Assembly: GCA_009911035.1 (NCBI GenBank)
Contig: QXWO01000006.1
Span: 1-64,000, forward strand
Reading direction: 5' to 3'
Source of the DNA: Lachnospiraceae bacterium
GTDB taxonomy: Bacteria; Bacillota; Clostridia; Lachnospirales; Lachnospiraceae
DNA: 64,000 nt
Position numbers and translations under genes: made by a program. Of the stretch, positions 9,284 to 17,853 are shown in pieces. The notes under the pieces were generated by a model. The model saw nothing but the letters and a program-made list of their open reading frames with translations, had not been told where the DNA came from and ran no database searches. Numbering within the stretch: the first letter of the stretch is position 1; every line of letters starts with the position of its first letter.

Positions 9284-9308
9284 AGTTATTGACTTTAAGT
9301 CAATAACT
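9284..9308. promoter_or_regulatory. Palindromic operator of the TetR regulator
   Basis: A perfect 25-base palindrome: AGTTATTGACTT, a central T, then the exact complement AAGTCAATAACT. It directly follows the -10 box and ends 25 bases before the TTG start of the TetR gene. Position and symmetry are what a self-repressing TetR dimer needs. The binding protein is inferred from proximity. Confidence 0.8.
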
Positions 9309-9333
9309 AAATACAAAGGAGGTAAAATAACAT

Positions 9334-10044
9334 TTGGCTAGACCTGTAAAAAAGACACCAGAGGAATGGAGAAAAGCAATCCTAAATGCTGCCCAAAACT
9401 TATTTATTTCTAAAGGATATGAGGAAACTTCAATTTCCGATATTATGGACATGGTAGGCGGAGCAAAAGGAATGTTTTACCGTTGTTTCCACAGCAAAGA
9501 GGAAGTAATGTACGCATTAGGCAATCAAATGTTTTTCGAGGACAACCCATTTGAAACAGTCAAGGGGAGGGATGACTTGAACGGTCTGCAAAAAATCAGG
9601 TTGTTGCTTACACTGAATCTATCGAACGCTGAACGAAACCAGATAAATATGCAGGCAGTTCCGATTTTGAAAGACCCGCACATTTTAGCGGCGGCAGTTG
9701 CAGAAAACAGGCGAGTATTAACTCCCTTGTGGCTGGAATTGCTGGAGGAGGGAAAGCAGGACGGTTCTATCAAGACGGAATACATAAAGGAGCTTTCCGA
9801 ACTTTTGCCGCTTATCAACTTCTGGCTCATACCCTCGGTATTCCCTGCAACAGAGGAAGAACTGTATCATAAATATCATTTTGTGAAAGAAATGTTAGCC
9901 TATATGGGACTGCCACTTTATGATGATGATACGACAACCTTTACAGAAAAATTTATCACTGATATTACAGAAACACTCTGCGGGAATACTTCTATGCCAG
10001 AAAATGCAGACAAAAACAAGGAAAAAGGAGGGAATCAACCATGA
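9334..10044 (+). CDS. TetR/AcrR family transcriptional regulator
   Basis: A 236-residue repressor starting at a TTG codon that follows AAAGGAGG. The N-terminal helix-turn-helix is AAQNLFISKGYEETSISDI followed by GGAKGMFYRCFHSKEEV. The C-terminal part is helical and presumably binds the effector. The gene overlaps the MFS transporter by 4 bases, so the pair is translationally coupled. The regulator should repress this operon through the palindrome at 9284-9308 and release it when the exported compound appears. The effector is unknown. Confidence 0.88.
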   Translation: MARPVKKTPEEWRKAILNAAQNLFISKGYEETSISDIMDMVGGAKGMFYRCFHSKEEVMYALGNQMFFEDNPFETVKGRDDLNGLQKIRLLLTLNLSNAERNQINMQAVPILKDPHILAAAVAENRRVLTPLWLELLEEGKQDGSIKTEYIKELSELLPLINFWLIPSVFPATEEELYHKYHFVKEMLAYMGLPLYDDDTTTFTEKFITDITETLCGNTSMPENADKNKEKGGNQP

Positions 10045-11294
10045 CGGAAAAATTATTTACGAAAAATTTTACGCTCCTTATTTTGGGGCAGCTAACCTCA
10101 TTGTTTGGAAATTTTATATTGAAACTGGCGCTGTCCATGTATGTACTGGAAGTGACTGGTTCGGCAGCCATATTTGCAGGGATATTGTCTGCTGCTACAA
10201 TCCCGACCATTCTTTTGTCACCGCTTGGCGGTATCTTGGCGGACAGGGAAGACAGACGGAATATTATGGTGGCGTTAGACGCATTGACTGGCGTATCAGT
10301 TTTATGTGCGGCACTATTCCTGTCGGAAAGCAATGCCATTGCCGTAATCAGTACGTTGCTTATTATACTTTCTATTTTGGGCGCGTTTGAAACGCCTACT
10401 GTTCAAGCGTGTATTCCTACCATGTTACAAGGCGACAATATTATGAAAGGAAATGCCGTTGTAAATCAAGTGGCATCCTTATCCTGTCTGATTGCCCCTA
10501 TGTTGGGCGGCGTATTGTATGCCATGCTTGGGCTAAAACCCGTAATGTATGCAAGCGTTGTCTGTTTTTTTATTACTGCCCTGTTTGAATGTTTTATAAA
10601 ATTGAGCTATCAGCGTATTCAAAATCAAGGCGGTGTGCTTCAGATTGTTAAGCAGGATTTTTTATCAAGTATGCTGTATATTTCAAAAGAACAGACCAAC
10701 ATATCAAAAATGCTGCTCTTAACGGCATTCTCAAGGTTTTTTGTGATGGGCATTACCATAGTCGGACTTCCTTTTCTTGTGCGGACTGTCCTTGGATTTA
10801 GTGCAAAGTATTATGGGGCTGCGGAAAGTGCATTAGCGGTCGCTACAATCTTGGGGAGCATAGCAGCAGGAGTTTTAGCAGAGAAATTGAAAATACATAA
10901 ATTATCTGTCCTGCTTACATCTCTGGGTATTTTTATTATCCCTGCCGGCATTGTTTTCTTTTTGCCAGTGAATGCCATTATAAAGTATGGCGTTACGGTT
11001 GTATCATTTTGCGGTATGCAGACTGTTATCAGTATATTTTCTATTTTTTCTGTTTCCCTTATACAGCAGAGGACGCCAAATCATTTAATAGGAAAAGTGA
11101 TGGCTTATACATCAACGGTTACTTTGTGCGTCCAGCCCATAGGACAAATCGTGTACGGTTTTTTATTTGACAGATTTTACAGTGCCGTATATTTTGTCTT
11201 AATCCCGACTGGCATCATAGTTTGCATTGTAGGATTATCTGCAATGAACTTCTTTAAGAATATGGAAAAGGAACAGCAGGAGGTGTCAGCATGA
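10041..11294 (+). CDS. MFS efflux transporter (MFS_3/Mef-like)
   Basis: A 417-residue transporter with about 12 membrane spans. The N-terminus reads LFTKNFTLLILGQLTSLFGN and the MFS loop 2-3 motif is visible as GGILADREDRRNIM. This layout resembles the MFS_3 group that contains macrolide exporters of the Mef type and siderophore exporters. The substrate cannot be read from the sequence, so no resistance name is given. GGAGGG precedes the ATG. It overlaps TetR at one end and the KTR protein at the other, making a three-gene operon of drug-efflux appearance. Confidence 0.85.
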   Translation: MTEKLFTKNFTLLILGQLTSLFGNFILKLALSMYVLEVTGSAAIFAGILSAATIPTILLSPLGGILADREDRRNIMVALDALTGVSVLCAALFLSESNAIAVISTLLIILSILGAFETPTVQACIPTMLQGDNIMKGNAVVNQVASLSCLIAPMLGGVLYAMLGLKPVMYASVVCFFITALFECFIKLSYQRIQNQGGVLQIVKQDFLSSMLYISKEQTNISKMLLLTAFSRFFVMGITIVGLPFLVRTVLGFSAKYYGAAESALAVATILGSIAAGVLAEKLKIHKLSVLLTSLGIFIIPAGIVFFLPVNAIIKYGVTVVSFCGMQTVISIFSIFSVSLIQQRTPNHLIGKVMAYTSTVTLCVQPIGQIVYGFLFDRFYSAVYFVLIPTGIIVCIVGLSAMNFFKNMEKEQQEVSA

Positions 11295-11479
11295 AGCAGG
11301 AAAAGTGGCTATTGTGTCCTGTATGCGGAAACAAGACGAGATTGAAATTGCGTGAAGATACGGTACTTGAGAAATTTCCTTTATTTTGCCCAAAATGTAA
11401 GCAGGAAACTCTTATAAATGTTCGACAAATGAATATGTCTGTTATCAGAGAGCCAGACGCAAAGACGCAGAGCCGGTGA
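11291..11479 (+). CDS. Cysteine-rich KTR-domain small protein
   Basis: A 62-residue protein with two CxxC pairs (CPVCGNKTRLKLRED and CPKCKQETL) that probably bind zinc. The KTR motif follows the first pair. Small proteins of this type are common next to transporter cargo in conjugative transposons of Firmicutes; their function is not established. The start overlaps the MFS gene by 4 bases, with AGGAGG inside that gene. A decayed duplicate of its 3' end lies near 12,271. Confidence 0.8.
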   Translation: MKQEKWLLCPVCGNKTRLKLREDTVLEKFPLFCPKCKQETLINVRQMNMSVIREPDAKTQSR

Positions 11480-11518
11480 ACTTATGAAATAAACTCACAG
11501 TTTGTTGGCTCTGTTTTT
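11469..11518 (+). terminator. Intrinsic terminator of the TetR-MFS-KTR operon
   Basis: AGAGCC (11469-11474) pairs with GGCTCT (11507-11512), with inner pairing AACT/AGTT, and is followed by five T. It overlaps the last codons of the KTR gene. Confidence 0.7.
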
Positions 11519-11715
11519 GCTTACGCAGACAGTCAAGATTTTTCATTTTACTGCTTTATCTTACAATACTAGAAAGTCTGCGATACACCGAATGCAGATA
11601 AGACATCCATCGAAATAAGGTAAATGACAGCAACCGCTAATTGCTTTTTGGCACTTTTCAATCTCTTTATTTTTCTATAAGGTCATTTTATAATAGAAAA
11701 AAGGAGGGAATTTTT

Positions 11716-12198
11716 ATGAATACAAACATCATTTCAAAATATTTGCAATTACTGCGAAAAAAACATAACTACACACAAGACGAATTAGCAAAAAGGTTGG
11801 ATATATCCAGACAAGCTGTTTCAAAATGGGAAACGGGAGCAGCTATTCCAGATTTAGAGGTTCTGTTAAAAATATCTAAGCTTTACGGAATTACAATAAA
11901 TGATATTTTAGAGCCGAATATACCGACTAAAAAAATAACTGATTTTGAACAATTATCAAAAGTTCCAGAAAACGAATTAAGAGATATACTGGAACAATAT
12001 GATATGACATCACTTGTGATAGCTTCAATGGGGGCATCTCCAGAAATAAATAATTTGCTGGAAAAATTATTTCCAGATGTAGATTATAAAATGGAAAGAA
12101 ACCGTATTGGCAGAGTTAGAATTGATGAAGTTGAAAGAATACAACAGGAAATAGTCTCTGTCATAAATTTACGAGCTTTAGATAGTGAACTTTTATAA
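11716..12198 (+). CDS. XRE-family transcriptional regulator
   Basis: A 160-residue protein. The N-terminal Cro/C1-type helix-turn-helix is unmistakable: LRKKHNYTQDELAKRLDIS, then RQAVSKWETGAAIPDLEVL and ITINDIL. The C-terminal 95 residues are helical and of no recognised family. The ATG at 11716 follows AAGGAGGG at 8 bases; a longer frame from 11641 lacks a site. It is AT-rich like the TetR-GNAT pair at 433-1546. It stands alone between element fragments and its target is unknown. Confidence 0.8.
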   Translation: MNTNIISKYLQLLRKKHNYTQDELAKRLDISRQAVSKWETGAAIPDLEVLLKISKLYGITINDILEPNIPTKKITDFEQLSKVPENELRDILEQYDMTSLVIASMGASPEINNLLEKLFPDVDYKMERNRIGRVRIDEVERIQQEIVSVINLRALDSELL

Positions 12199-12270
12199 AA
12201 TTATAAGTCAAGAAATGAAGTAATATGCCAAAAGGTAAATGAGCAATCTTGAAAAGCAAAAAATTTGAAA

Positions 12271-12357
12271 TAGCAGTTATTAAAGAGCCAGACACATAGA
12301 TGCAGAGTCGATAAACATGTGAGTTAATATCATAGTCTGTCGGTTCTCTTTCATTTT
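12271..12357 (+). pseudogene. Remnant of a second KTR gene 3' end and terminator
   Basis: GTTATTAAAGAGCCAGACAC and the following GATGCAGAGTCG closely parallel the last codons of the KTR gene at 11,446-11,480. The hairpin-like tail ending GGTTCTCTTTC also corresponds. The 5' part is absent. It marks a second, decayed copy of the same element module. Confidence 0.5.
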
Positions 12358-12367
12358 ATAAGGTTTT

Positions 12368-12416
12368 AAAGCAACCGCCCACCAAATAAAAAAAACGGCG
12401 TGTGGCGGGCGATTTT
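12368..12416 (+). repeat. Element repeat with hairpin, copy 2
   Basis: GCAACCGCCCACCAAA, an eight-A loop segment, then CGGCGTGTGGCGGGCG. The arms CGCCCACCA and TGTGGCGGGCG pair almost fully. It shares its layout with 8,646-8,690, where the same block follows a tnpV unit. Confidence 0.55.
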
Positions 12417-12479
12417 GCTATGCCCAAAAAACTTAACAGACACTCTCCAGACCTGTTTTAGAGTTTGGAGGGATTTTTT

Positions 12480-12608
12480 ATGTTCTTTTTTCGGGTAGTT
12501 ATTTATCTGCTCATGCAACACAGAGTTGGTTTATACATAGCATATCGGAGAATGGCAGGAAGCCAGTTAAAAAAATCCCTGCCCATGCATCGCTACTTCT
12601 CGCCATGA
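12480..12608 (+). CDS. Small ORF of unknown function
   Basis: A 42-codon frame opening MFFFRVVIYLLMQHR with GGAGGG 8 bases before its ATG. It ends KKSLPMHRYFSP. No family is recognised. The good ribosome site is the only support; it may equally be the 5' stump of a lost element gene, as its neighbours are. The stretch from 12,199 to 12,803 otherwise holds only the KTR remnant and the hairpin repeat. Confidence 0.3.
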   Translation: MFFFRVVIYLLMQHRVGLYIAYRRMAGSQLKKSLPMHRYFSP

Positions 12609-12803
12609 AACCAGAAGTAGAATTTCCGCTTAACAGAATTGAGATTACTTATAACCGTAGAGGACACAGAGCCTTTGCGGTTTTTCTTTTGTCGTTTTTT
12701 ATCGGAATGTGCCGCAGGGCTGTTTCCGCTGTTGGCTGCCGTTCGCCGCCTTTCCAATCTGAATTTTAACATTTTTAAAAATTACAGATTGGAGGAAAAA
12801 AGA

Positions 12804-13154
12804 ATGGCATACAACAACGGACGGGAGAACAGGAAATGGCTTATCTGGAAAGAAGCCGAGGAAAAAATATTGAGAGAACACGGAGTTGATGAAACCACCA
12901 TTGAAAAAATCCGCATAGACGACAGGGCAGACTTCAATTCCAACAGACGGTTTTATCATTGGACAAATAACTTTGGAGAATACATTGAGGGGATATTTCC
13001 CAAAGGCACGGACTACAAGCCGACAAGTCCGCTGATGAAAGAAGAATTACGGAAGTTAGATGAAATCACCGCACAAGTACGGTATATGTCAAAGCATAAG
13101 ATCTCCACCCTCTCCGATTTACAAGCTGACAGGGAAAAAAACAGACTGAAATGA
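12804..13154 (+). pseudogene. Chimeric fragment: sigma-factor-like N-terminus joined to relaxase tail
   Basis: GGAGG precedes the ATG by about 9 bases. The first roughly 68 residues (AYNNGRENRKWLIWKEAEEK, then IRIDDRADFNSNRRFY) match the start of the sigma-70-like regulators of Clostridia conjugative elements. After FPKG the sequence switches to PLMKEELRKLDEITAQVRY and MSKHKISTLSDLQADREK, which resembles the C-terminal coiled region of a MobA/MobL-type relaxase. The reading then stops. The join is a deletion fusion, so the product is unlikely to work as a sigma factor because the region 4 helix-turn-helix is missing. Confidence 0.6.
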
Positions 13155-13285
13155 ATAAACTGATTGACTACCGCCAGCACTTACGGAATAAGGTACGCCG
13201 TGCCACACCAGCCGAAAAAGAAACGCTCCGAGCAGAAAAACAGGGCGTGACGGAGCGGATAACAGCAAAAGGCATCAGCGACCTT
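13008..13285 (+). pseudogene. Relaxase C-terminal fragment, frameshifted
   Basis: The relaxase-like sequence starts in the preceding chimeric frame and continues after a shift at the A7 run near 13,137 as MNKLIDYRQHLRNKVRRA and TPAEKETLRAEKQGVTERI. The N-terminal relaxase domain with the HUH motif is absent, so this is only a scrap of a mobilisation gene. At its 3' end it is joined directly to a recombinase fragment. Confidence 0.55.
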
Positions 13286-14581
13286 GTCCCCATGCAGGAC
13301 TTATTCAACGAATGGCACGTCAAAACACGAGCCAGAAAGTGCGGAATGTCCTGCGCAATAAGGGAATGTCGGGCGCGCCGCTTACAACCATCCCGCCATT
13401 TGGATACAAAAAAATCCAGACAATCCAAAAGAATGGCTCGTTGACGAGCCTGCGGCTGAAGTTGTAAAATGGATTTTTGATATGAGCGTGGCAGGGTTCG
13501 GACCGACACAGATAGCCAAAAAGCTGAAAGCCGACAAGGTGATAACGCCTACGGAATACTGGCACAGCATCGGGAAACCGTACCGTCGGCTGTCTACCGT
13601 GCCATACCGCTGGTCAGCCGGCACCGTGGGGAATATCTTCTCACGGCAGGAATATATCGGGGATACCGTCAATTTCCACACCACAAGCAAATCTTTTAAG
13701 AACAAGAAACGACTGGAACGCCCGCAGGGGGAATGGCAGATATTTAAAGACACCCACCCCGCCATCATTGACGAAGACACTTTCCTGCTTGTGCAGGAAC
13801 TTCGGGAACACCGCCGCAGACCGGCCAGACACGGGACTATCAGCATATTTTCGGGACTGCTCTACTGTGCCGACTGTGGTGAAAAACTGTATTACAACGC
13901 AATGGACAGCAAGCGTCAGCATCCCCTATTTTTTCTGTTCCAGTTACCGAAAAAATTCTGACGTATGCTCTGTACACTATATCCGTGAAGAAGTCGTGGC
14001 AGGGATTGCATTGGAAAGCATGCAGAGGGTATTCTGGTATGTGCAGAACTTTGAAAAGGATTTTGCCAGAAAGCAGATGGCGGCTTTTGGTGAGGAAAAG
14101 AAAAAAGAACTTTCCATGAAGCGGAGGGAACTTGAAAAGACAAAGAAACGTGTCAGAGAGATTGACAGCCTTATCCAGAAGATTTATGAGAACAATGTAA
14201 GCGGGAAAATCTCTGATGAACGCTTTGCCACCATGTCGATGGCGTTTGAGAACGAGCAGAAATAATTAAAAACATCCATCCCCGACATGGAACAGTACCT
14301 TGAAACCGAAACAAACAAAAGCGACAGCCTTCAGCGGTTTATCGACAGGGTAAAATGCGTCACGCAGCTTACGGAATTACCCCCCCGAAACCGTACACGA
14401 ATTTATTGAAAAGATTGTCGTGTCCAACCCAGAATATATTGACGGCAAACGCCACCAGAGTTTAGAAATTTATTATAATGGCGTGGGCATTGTCCGAGAG
14501 CCGTCACCAAAAGAAATGGAAGAACTGTTCCAAGAACATATGCGGAGCAGGAAATCCAGCCAGAGCAGCAAAACAGCGTAG
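13270..14581 (+). pseudogene. Large serine recombinase lacking catalytic domain
   Basis: The readable part starts at LVPMQDLFNEWH, the end of a resolvase domain, and continues through LRNKGMSGAPLTTIPPFGY. The recombinase domain follows (IFDMSVAGFGPTQIAKKL), then HPAIIDEDTFLLVQ and the zinc ribbon GLLYCADCGEKLYY. The coiled coil and C-terminus run to 14,581, with VHEFIEKIVVSNPEYIDG near the end. Several frameshifts and a stop at 14,263 interrupt it. The first 130 or so residues with the catalytic serine are gone. It resembles TnpX-like recombinases of Tn4451-type elements and is the remains of a second element, distinct from the intact triplet at 23,230-28,323. Confidence 0.8.
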
Positions 14582-14788
14582 CCGCAGAGCTACACTGTCT
14601 ACATAATCACATCATTATATTTTAGTCTAAGCAATAACATCCTTACGGAAAATTCCCCATGGTGAACTGATTGAAATGCTTTGGCAATAGATAAACTTCT
14701 GGAATATGCAAGACTATATCTTGAGGACGGTATGCAGCTATGGGTAAATGCGGAAGATTCCTTTGAATTGTATTAAATCTCCATACGA

Positions 14789-14837
14789 AAAATGTCGGGG
14801 AATGGGAGCTTATTATAGCGCCATTCCCCGACATTTT
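14789..14837. terminator. Bidirectional terminator of the redox operon
   Basis: A perfect 17-bp inverted repeat (AAAATGTCGGGGAATGG and its complement) with a 15-base loop. The A/T ends give a T run on either strand. It lies 78 bases after the stop of the DUF362 gene and separates the minus-strand operon from the plus-strand element remnants. The rest of 14,582-14,914 shows no gene. Confidence 0.85.
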
Positions 14838-14914
14838 CACTTAGTCAGCCTTCCATCAATCTAAAATGACGGCTCGTCCGATAGAAACGCCACTTCATTT
14901 CTGAAAATATGGAG

Positions 14915-16333
14915 TCATTTTATTTGCATAAGTTCTATTCCTTCCTCTTTTCCAAGATTTCGTGAGTACAGCTTTTGTTCGGAATTATTCCAATGCTCAT
15001 GCACGCCGAGGTTGGTAAGGGTATGACCGTTGCCGTCTGTGTAAGTTGTTCCTGACGGTGCATTTCCCACAAGTCCTGCTTCGTGCAGATAATTTTCGTT
15101 GGTAATGTCTGCCGCCGAACGGTTATTGCCTGTTACAGCCGGTTCATTATTGAGAAAATCTGCTCCGACAGAATCAATCGCTACCGGGTCTTGTGACACA
15201 AAAATGCTTGAGGTATAGTTTCCGTTAAACGGCGCCTGTTGCCACTTGGAATTTTCAGCGGTAATAGAAGTGCCCTCGCTTGGTGCGCAGATGAGAGCAT
15301 CCAGCATATACAAAACGGTCTTGCCGCCGAGACCAGCGTTCGCCATTAAGTCTACAAGAGGGCTGTAAATGCCCATTTCTGATTTTGTCAGCCAATGGTG
15401 CAGGTTTGCTCCTTCCGGCGGACGCATCCTATTCCCATTGATAAAAGAACCAAAATGATTTTTACCGCACAGAGTAACTCCGTAGCTGTGTCCTTTCAGA
15501 TTGGCAAGATTGATGACATAGGTTGCTTCCGTCACGCAGGTTGGCAGATAGTTTACTTTTCCACTGAACTGATACGACCAGTTGATCGGTGCGTTTTCAT
15601 CCGCCACCCCATTGTTGCGACCGACAAACTGAACGCCCTTTAATTCTCCGACAGTACACATTTCAACCATATAATCGGGAAATAGGCGGGACACATCGTA
15701 AACGGTAATGTCAGACGGATTCACGCCTCCTTCTTTCACAAGAGAAGTAAGCAGGGCTTTGAGTAAAACTGGATTGGTGTAACTCATCTGCGTTTTGCCG
15801 GAGGTATCGTCATCAAATACCGCCGAGCCATTGATGTTTGCCTTGATTGCAATTTTTTCGCCCTTTATATAGCCACCGTTCATGCTGCGGGCCGTTTTGC
15901 TGGCAGAAAACAATGCGTTCCACCCGTCCTTTGCCGTGCCTTTGCCGCCAAGAGAAGCAATACTGTCGTTTACCATTTTCAGAATAACTGCTTCGTCAAA
16001 ATGTTCCGTTTCCCACCAATAACCGCTGCCGTCCCATTCTACGGAGTCAGGGTTATGCGACCATACCACACGCCCTGGCATAGCACCAATCCCTGTACCA
16101 TAGGCTTTATGCTGCGGGTAATTACCGTCATAAAGAAGCGCCTGTATCTGAGATGTTTCCATAGAATTGATTGCTGATGAATCTGAGGACTGGATTGCGT
16201 CTGATTCTATTTCTGTTTTAGTACTTGTTTCTGTTGATTTTGTTTCTTTCATACCACAGCCGGTCATCGCAGATATAAAGAGAGTGATAACCAAAATAAG
16301 TGCTGGCGTTTTTTCAACAGTCTTTCGATTCAT
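14915..16333 (-). CDS. DUF362-domain lipoprotein
   Basis: A 472-residue exported lipoprotein. The signal peptide has a hydrophobic core LILVITLFISAMTG and Cys26 in a lipobox. A Ser/Thr/Glu-rich linker to about residue 60 precedes the DUF362 domain. That domain shows the NPVLLKALL, ITVYDVSR, YVINLANLKGHSYGVTLCGK and VFVSQDPVAIDSVGADF segments usual for the family. DUF362 proteins often carry iron-sulphur sites, but no CxxCxxC ferredoxin cluster is present here. It is the last gene of the LysR-controlled redox operon and probably acts outside the cell membrane. The reaction is unknown. Confidence 0.75.
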   Translation of the reverse strand: MNRKTVEKTPALILVITLFISAMTGCGMKETKSTETSTKTEIESDAIQSSDSSAINSMETSQIQALLYDGNYPQHKAYGTGIGAMPGRVVWSHNPDSVEWDGSGYWWETEHFDEAVILKMVNDSIASLGGKGTAKDGWNALFSASKTARSMNGGYIKGEKIAIKANINGSAVFDDDTSGKTQMSYTNPVLLKALLTSLVKEGGVNPSDITVYDVSRLFPDYMVEMCTVGELKGVQFVGRNNGVADENAPINWSYQFSGKVNYLPTCVTEATYVINLANLKGHSYGVTLCGKNHFGSFINGNRMRPPEGANLHHWLTKSEMGIYSPLVDLMANAGLGGKTVLYMLDALICAPSEGTSITAENSKWQQAPFNGNYTSSIFVSQDPVAIDSVGADFLNNEPAVTGNNRSAADITNENYLHEAGLVGNAPSGTTYTDGNGHTLTNLGVHEHWNNSEQKLYSRNLGKEEGIELMQIK

Positions 16334-16347
16334 GATGACCGTCCTTT

Positions 16348-17034
16348 CTACTTTTCTTGTTTTTTCGTTCCTTTACATTTTCTGATTATGCCAAATGTAT
16401 AATGTCCTATTGCTGTAAATAGTCCCATCACCGCTATGTAGTCTAAAAGAAACTGTAATATCGGTTCCTCAAAATCAAAAAATGCAAATTGATTTTGAAG
16501 TAGTAGATAACTGCCGATGTCTCGTTTTACAAACGCATACACACCATATCCTGCAATTATCAGGGCAATGATACGAAACACCCATGTCCGCATAGCAGAC
16601 GAATTTTTTGTCAGCCGTTTTGCCATTCCCATCATCATGTTCCAATGAAATCCAAGGTGAAGACTCATAAAAGCAAATCCCCAATAAGCTGAGAGCATAT
16701 GCATATTTCTCGTAAATGACAATCCATTGCCGAACGGCAGGAACGAAAATATATGACGGGATAACATTACGCCACTGAATATAGAGCCTGCCATCGAAAA
16801 CAAAACCGACACAACAAGTACGGTTTGCAGAGTTCGCAGGGCAGTATATTTGCCCTTAATCAAATTTTTCGTCCATCTGCTATTTAAATTGTGGTGCAGA
16901 ATAAAAAGCACAAACATAATGATACCAAGCAGTTCATGGGATACTTGCCCAATCAGCTCATATGTCATCAAAAGCAAGAGTACCGTTGTCATTGCGATGT
17001 CTACCACTATTTTTACAATCTGTTTGCTTTTCAT
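16348..17034 (-). CDS. DUF4405 membrane protein, cytochrome b561-like
   Basis: A 228-residue membrane protein with five to six spans (VDIAMTTVLLLLMTYELIG, ELLGIIMFVLFILHHNL, VVSVLFSMAGSIFSGVML and others). Conserved histidines sit near span ends (SHELLG, LHHNL, MHMLSAYWG, SLHLGFHW), the pattern of haem-ligating helices in b-type cytochromes. The ATG at 17,034 is preferred because GGTGG lies 8 bases upstream; two GTG codons just before it are possible. Between a DUF362 lipoprotein and a lipoprotein flavodoxin, it could pass electrons across the membrane to the exported proteins. That role is inferred. Confidence 0.7.
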   Translation of the reverse strand: MKSKQIVKIVVDIAMTTVLLLLMTYELIGQVSHELLGIIMFVLFILHHNLNSRWTKNLIKGKYTALRTLQTVLVVSVLFSMAGSIFSGVMLSRHIFSFLPFGNGLSFTRNMHMLSAYWGFAFMSLHLGFHWNMMMGMAKRLTKNSSAMRTWVFRIIALIIAGYGVYAFVKRDIGSYLLLQNQFAFFDFEEPILQFLLDYIAVMGLFTAIGHYTFGIIRKCKGTKKQEK

Positions 17035-17062
17035 CTTTCTCACCACCTTTTATAGAAAACGA

Positions 17063-17820
17063 TTATTTGTTTAAACCGTTAATCCATTCTTCAACATCCT
17101 CAAAAGTCACATCGCTCACTTTTGAATGTGTTACCTTATATCCTTCTGACAGCACTGTTGCATCTGACTGTATACTTTGAATTTCCGATATGGCATCTGA
17201 AAAACCACTTCCACCGCTGGTAACAAACGGAATAATTGTTTTGCCTGAAAAATCATATTCTTCCAAGAAAGAATATACTGCCATTGGCATTCCGTAGTAC
17301 CAGTTTGGGAAACCAAGATATACTGTATCGTACTCATCCATATTCTCTATATGAGAAGCAAGTTTCGGGCGGGAGTTTTCTTTGCTTTCTTTAGCGCCTT
17401 GCCGGTCGGTAGAATCATAATCAGCCGGATACTTTTCCTCGGTTTCAATCAAAAACAGATCTCCGTCTGTGGCTCTCTGAATCAACGTGGCAATGTACTG
17501 TGTGTTCCCGTACAGCTCGCCGTCCTTTACAATCAGACTTGCGGAGGCGACAGCATCTACTCCGGCAGGAAAATCTGTGTTTCCTACACGAGAAAAGTAT
17601 GCAATTAAAGTTTTGGAATCTTTCTCCTGCTTGGAATCCGCTGCACTCTGATCCACATCGTCCTGACCTGAATTTTTTTTTCAGTCCCATTTTGATTTTG
17701 GGTACTTTGAGCAGAATTATTATGGAATGAAAAAGCACCGCTTTTTTGCGTATTGCTGTTGCATCCTGCAAATGCAAGCAAAACGAATGCACATAATAGT
17801 ACCGTTGCTGTTTTTTTCAT
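17063..17820 (-). pseudogene. Lipoprotein flavodoxin, interrupted by a frameshift at a poly-A run
   Basis: Two frames together make one protein of about 252 residues. The first (17,820 to about 17,680) starts after GGAGG, has a signal peptide ending LLAFAGC with Cys20 as the lipid anchor, and a Ser/Asn-rich linker. The second (from about 17,670 to 17,063) is a flavodoxin: TLIAYFSRVGNT for the phosphate loop, DTVYLGFPNWYYGMPM, and IIPFVTSGGSGF. The break falls in a run of nine A on the coding strand (17,673-17,681). One extra A would join the frames as GTEKKNSGQDDVDQ. It may be a sequencing error, a phase-variable switch, or corrected by transcriptional slippage. Confidence 0.8.
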
Positions 17821-17853
17821 TTTTCTTGCCTCCGTTTCATCCTCAAACTTCTT

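Noticed and set aside
10041-11294. Naming the MFS transporter as a macrolide resistance gene
   Set aside because: Only the broad MFS_3/Mef-like layout can be seen. Close identity to a known resistance gene cannot be judged here.
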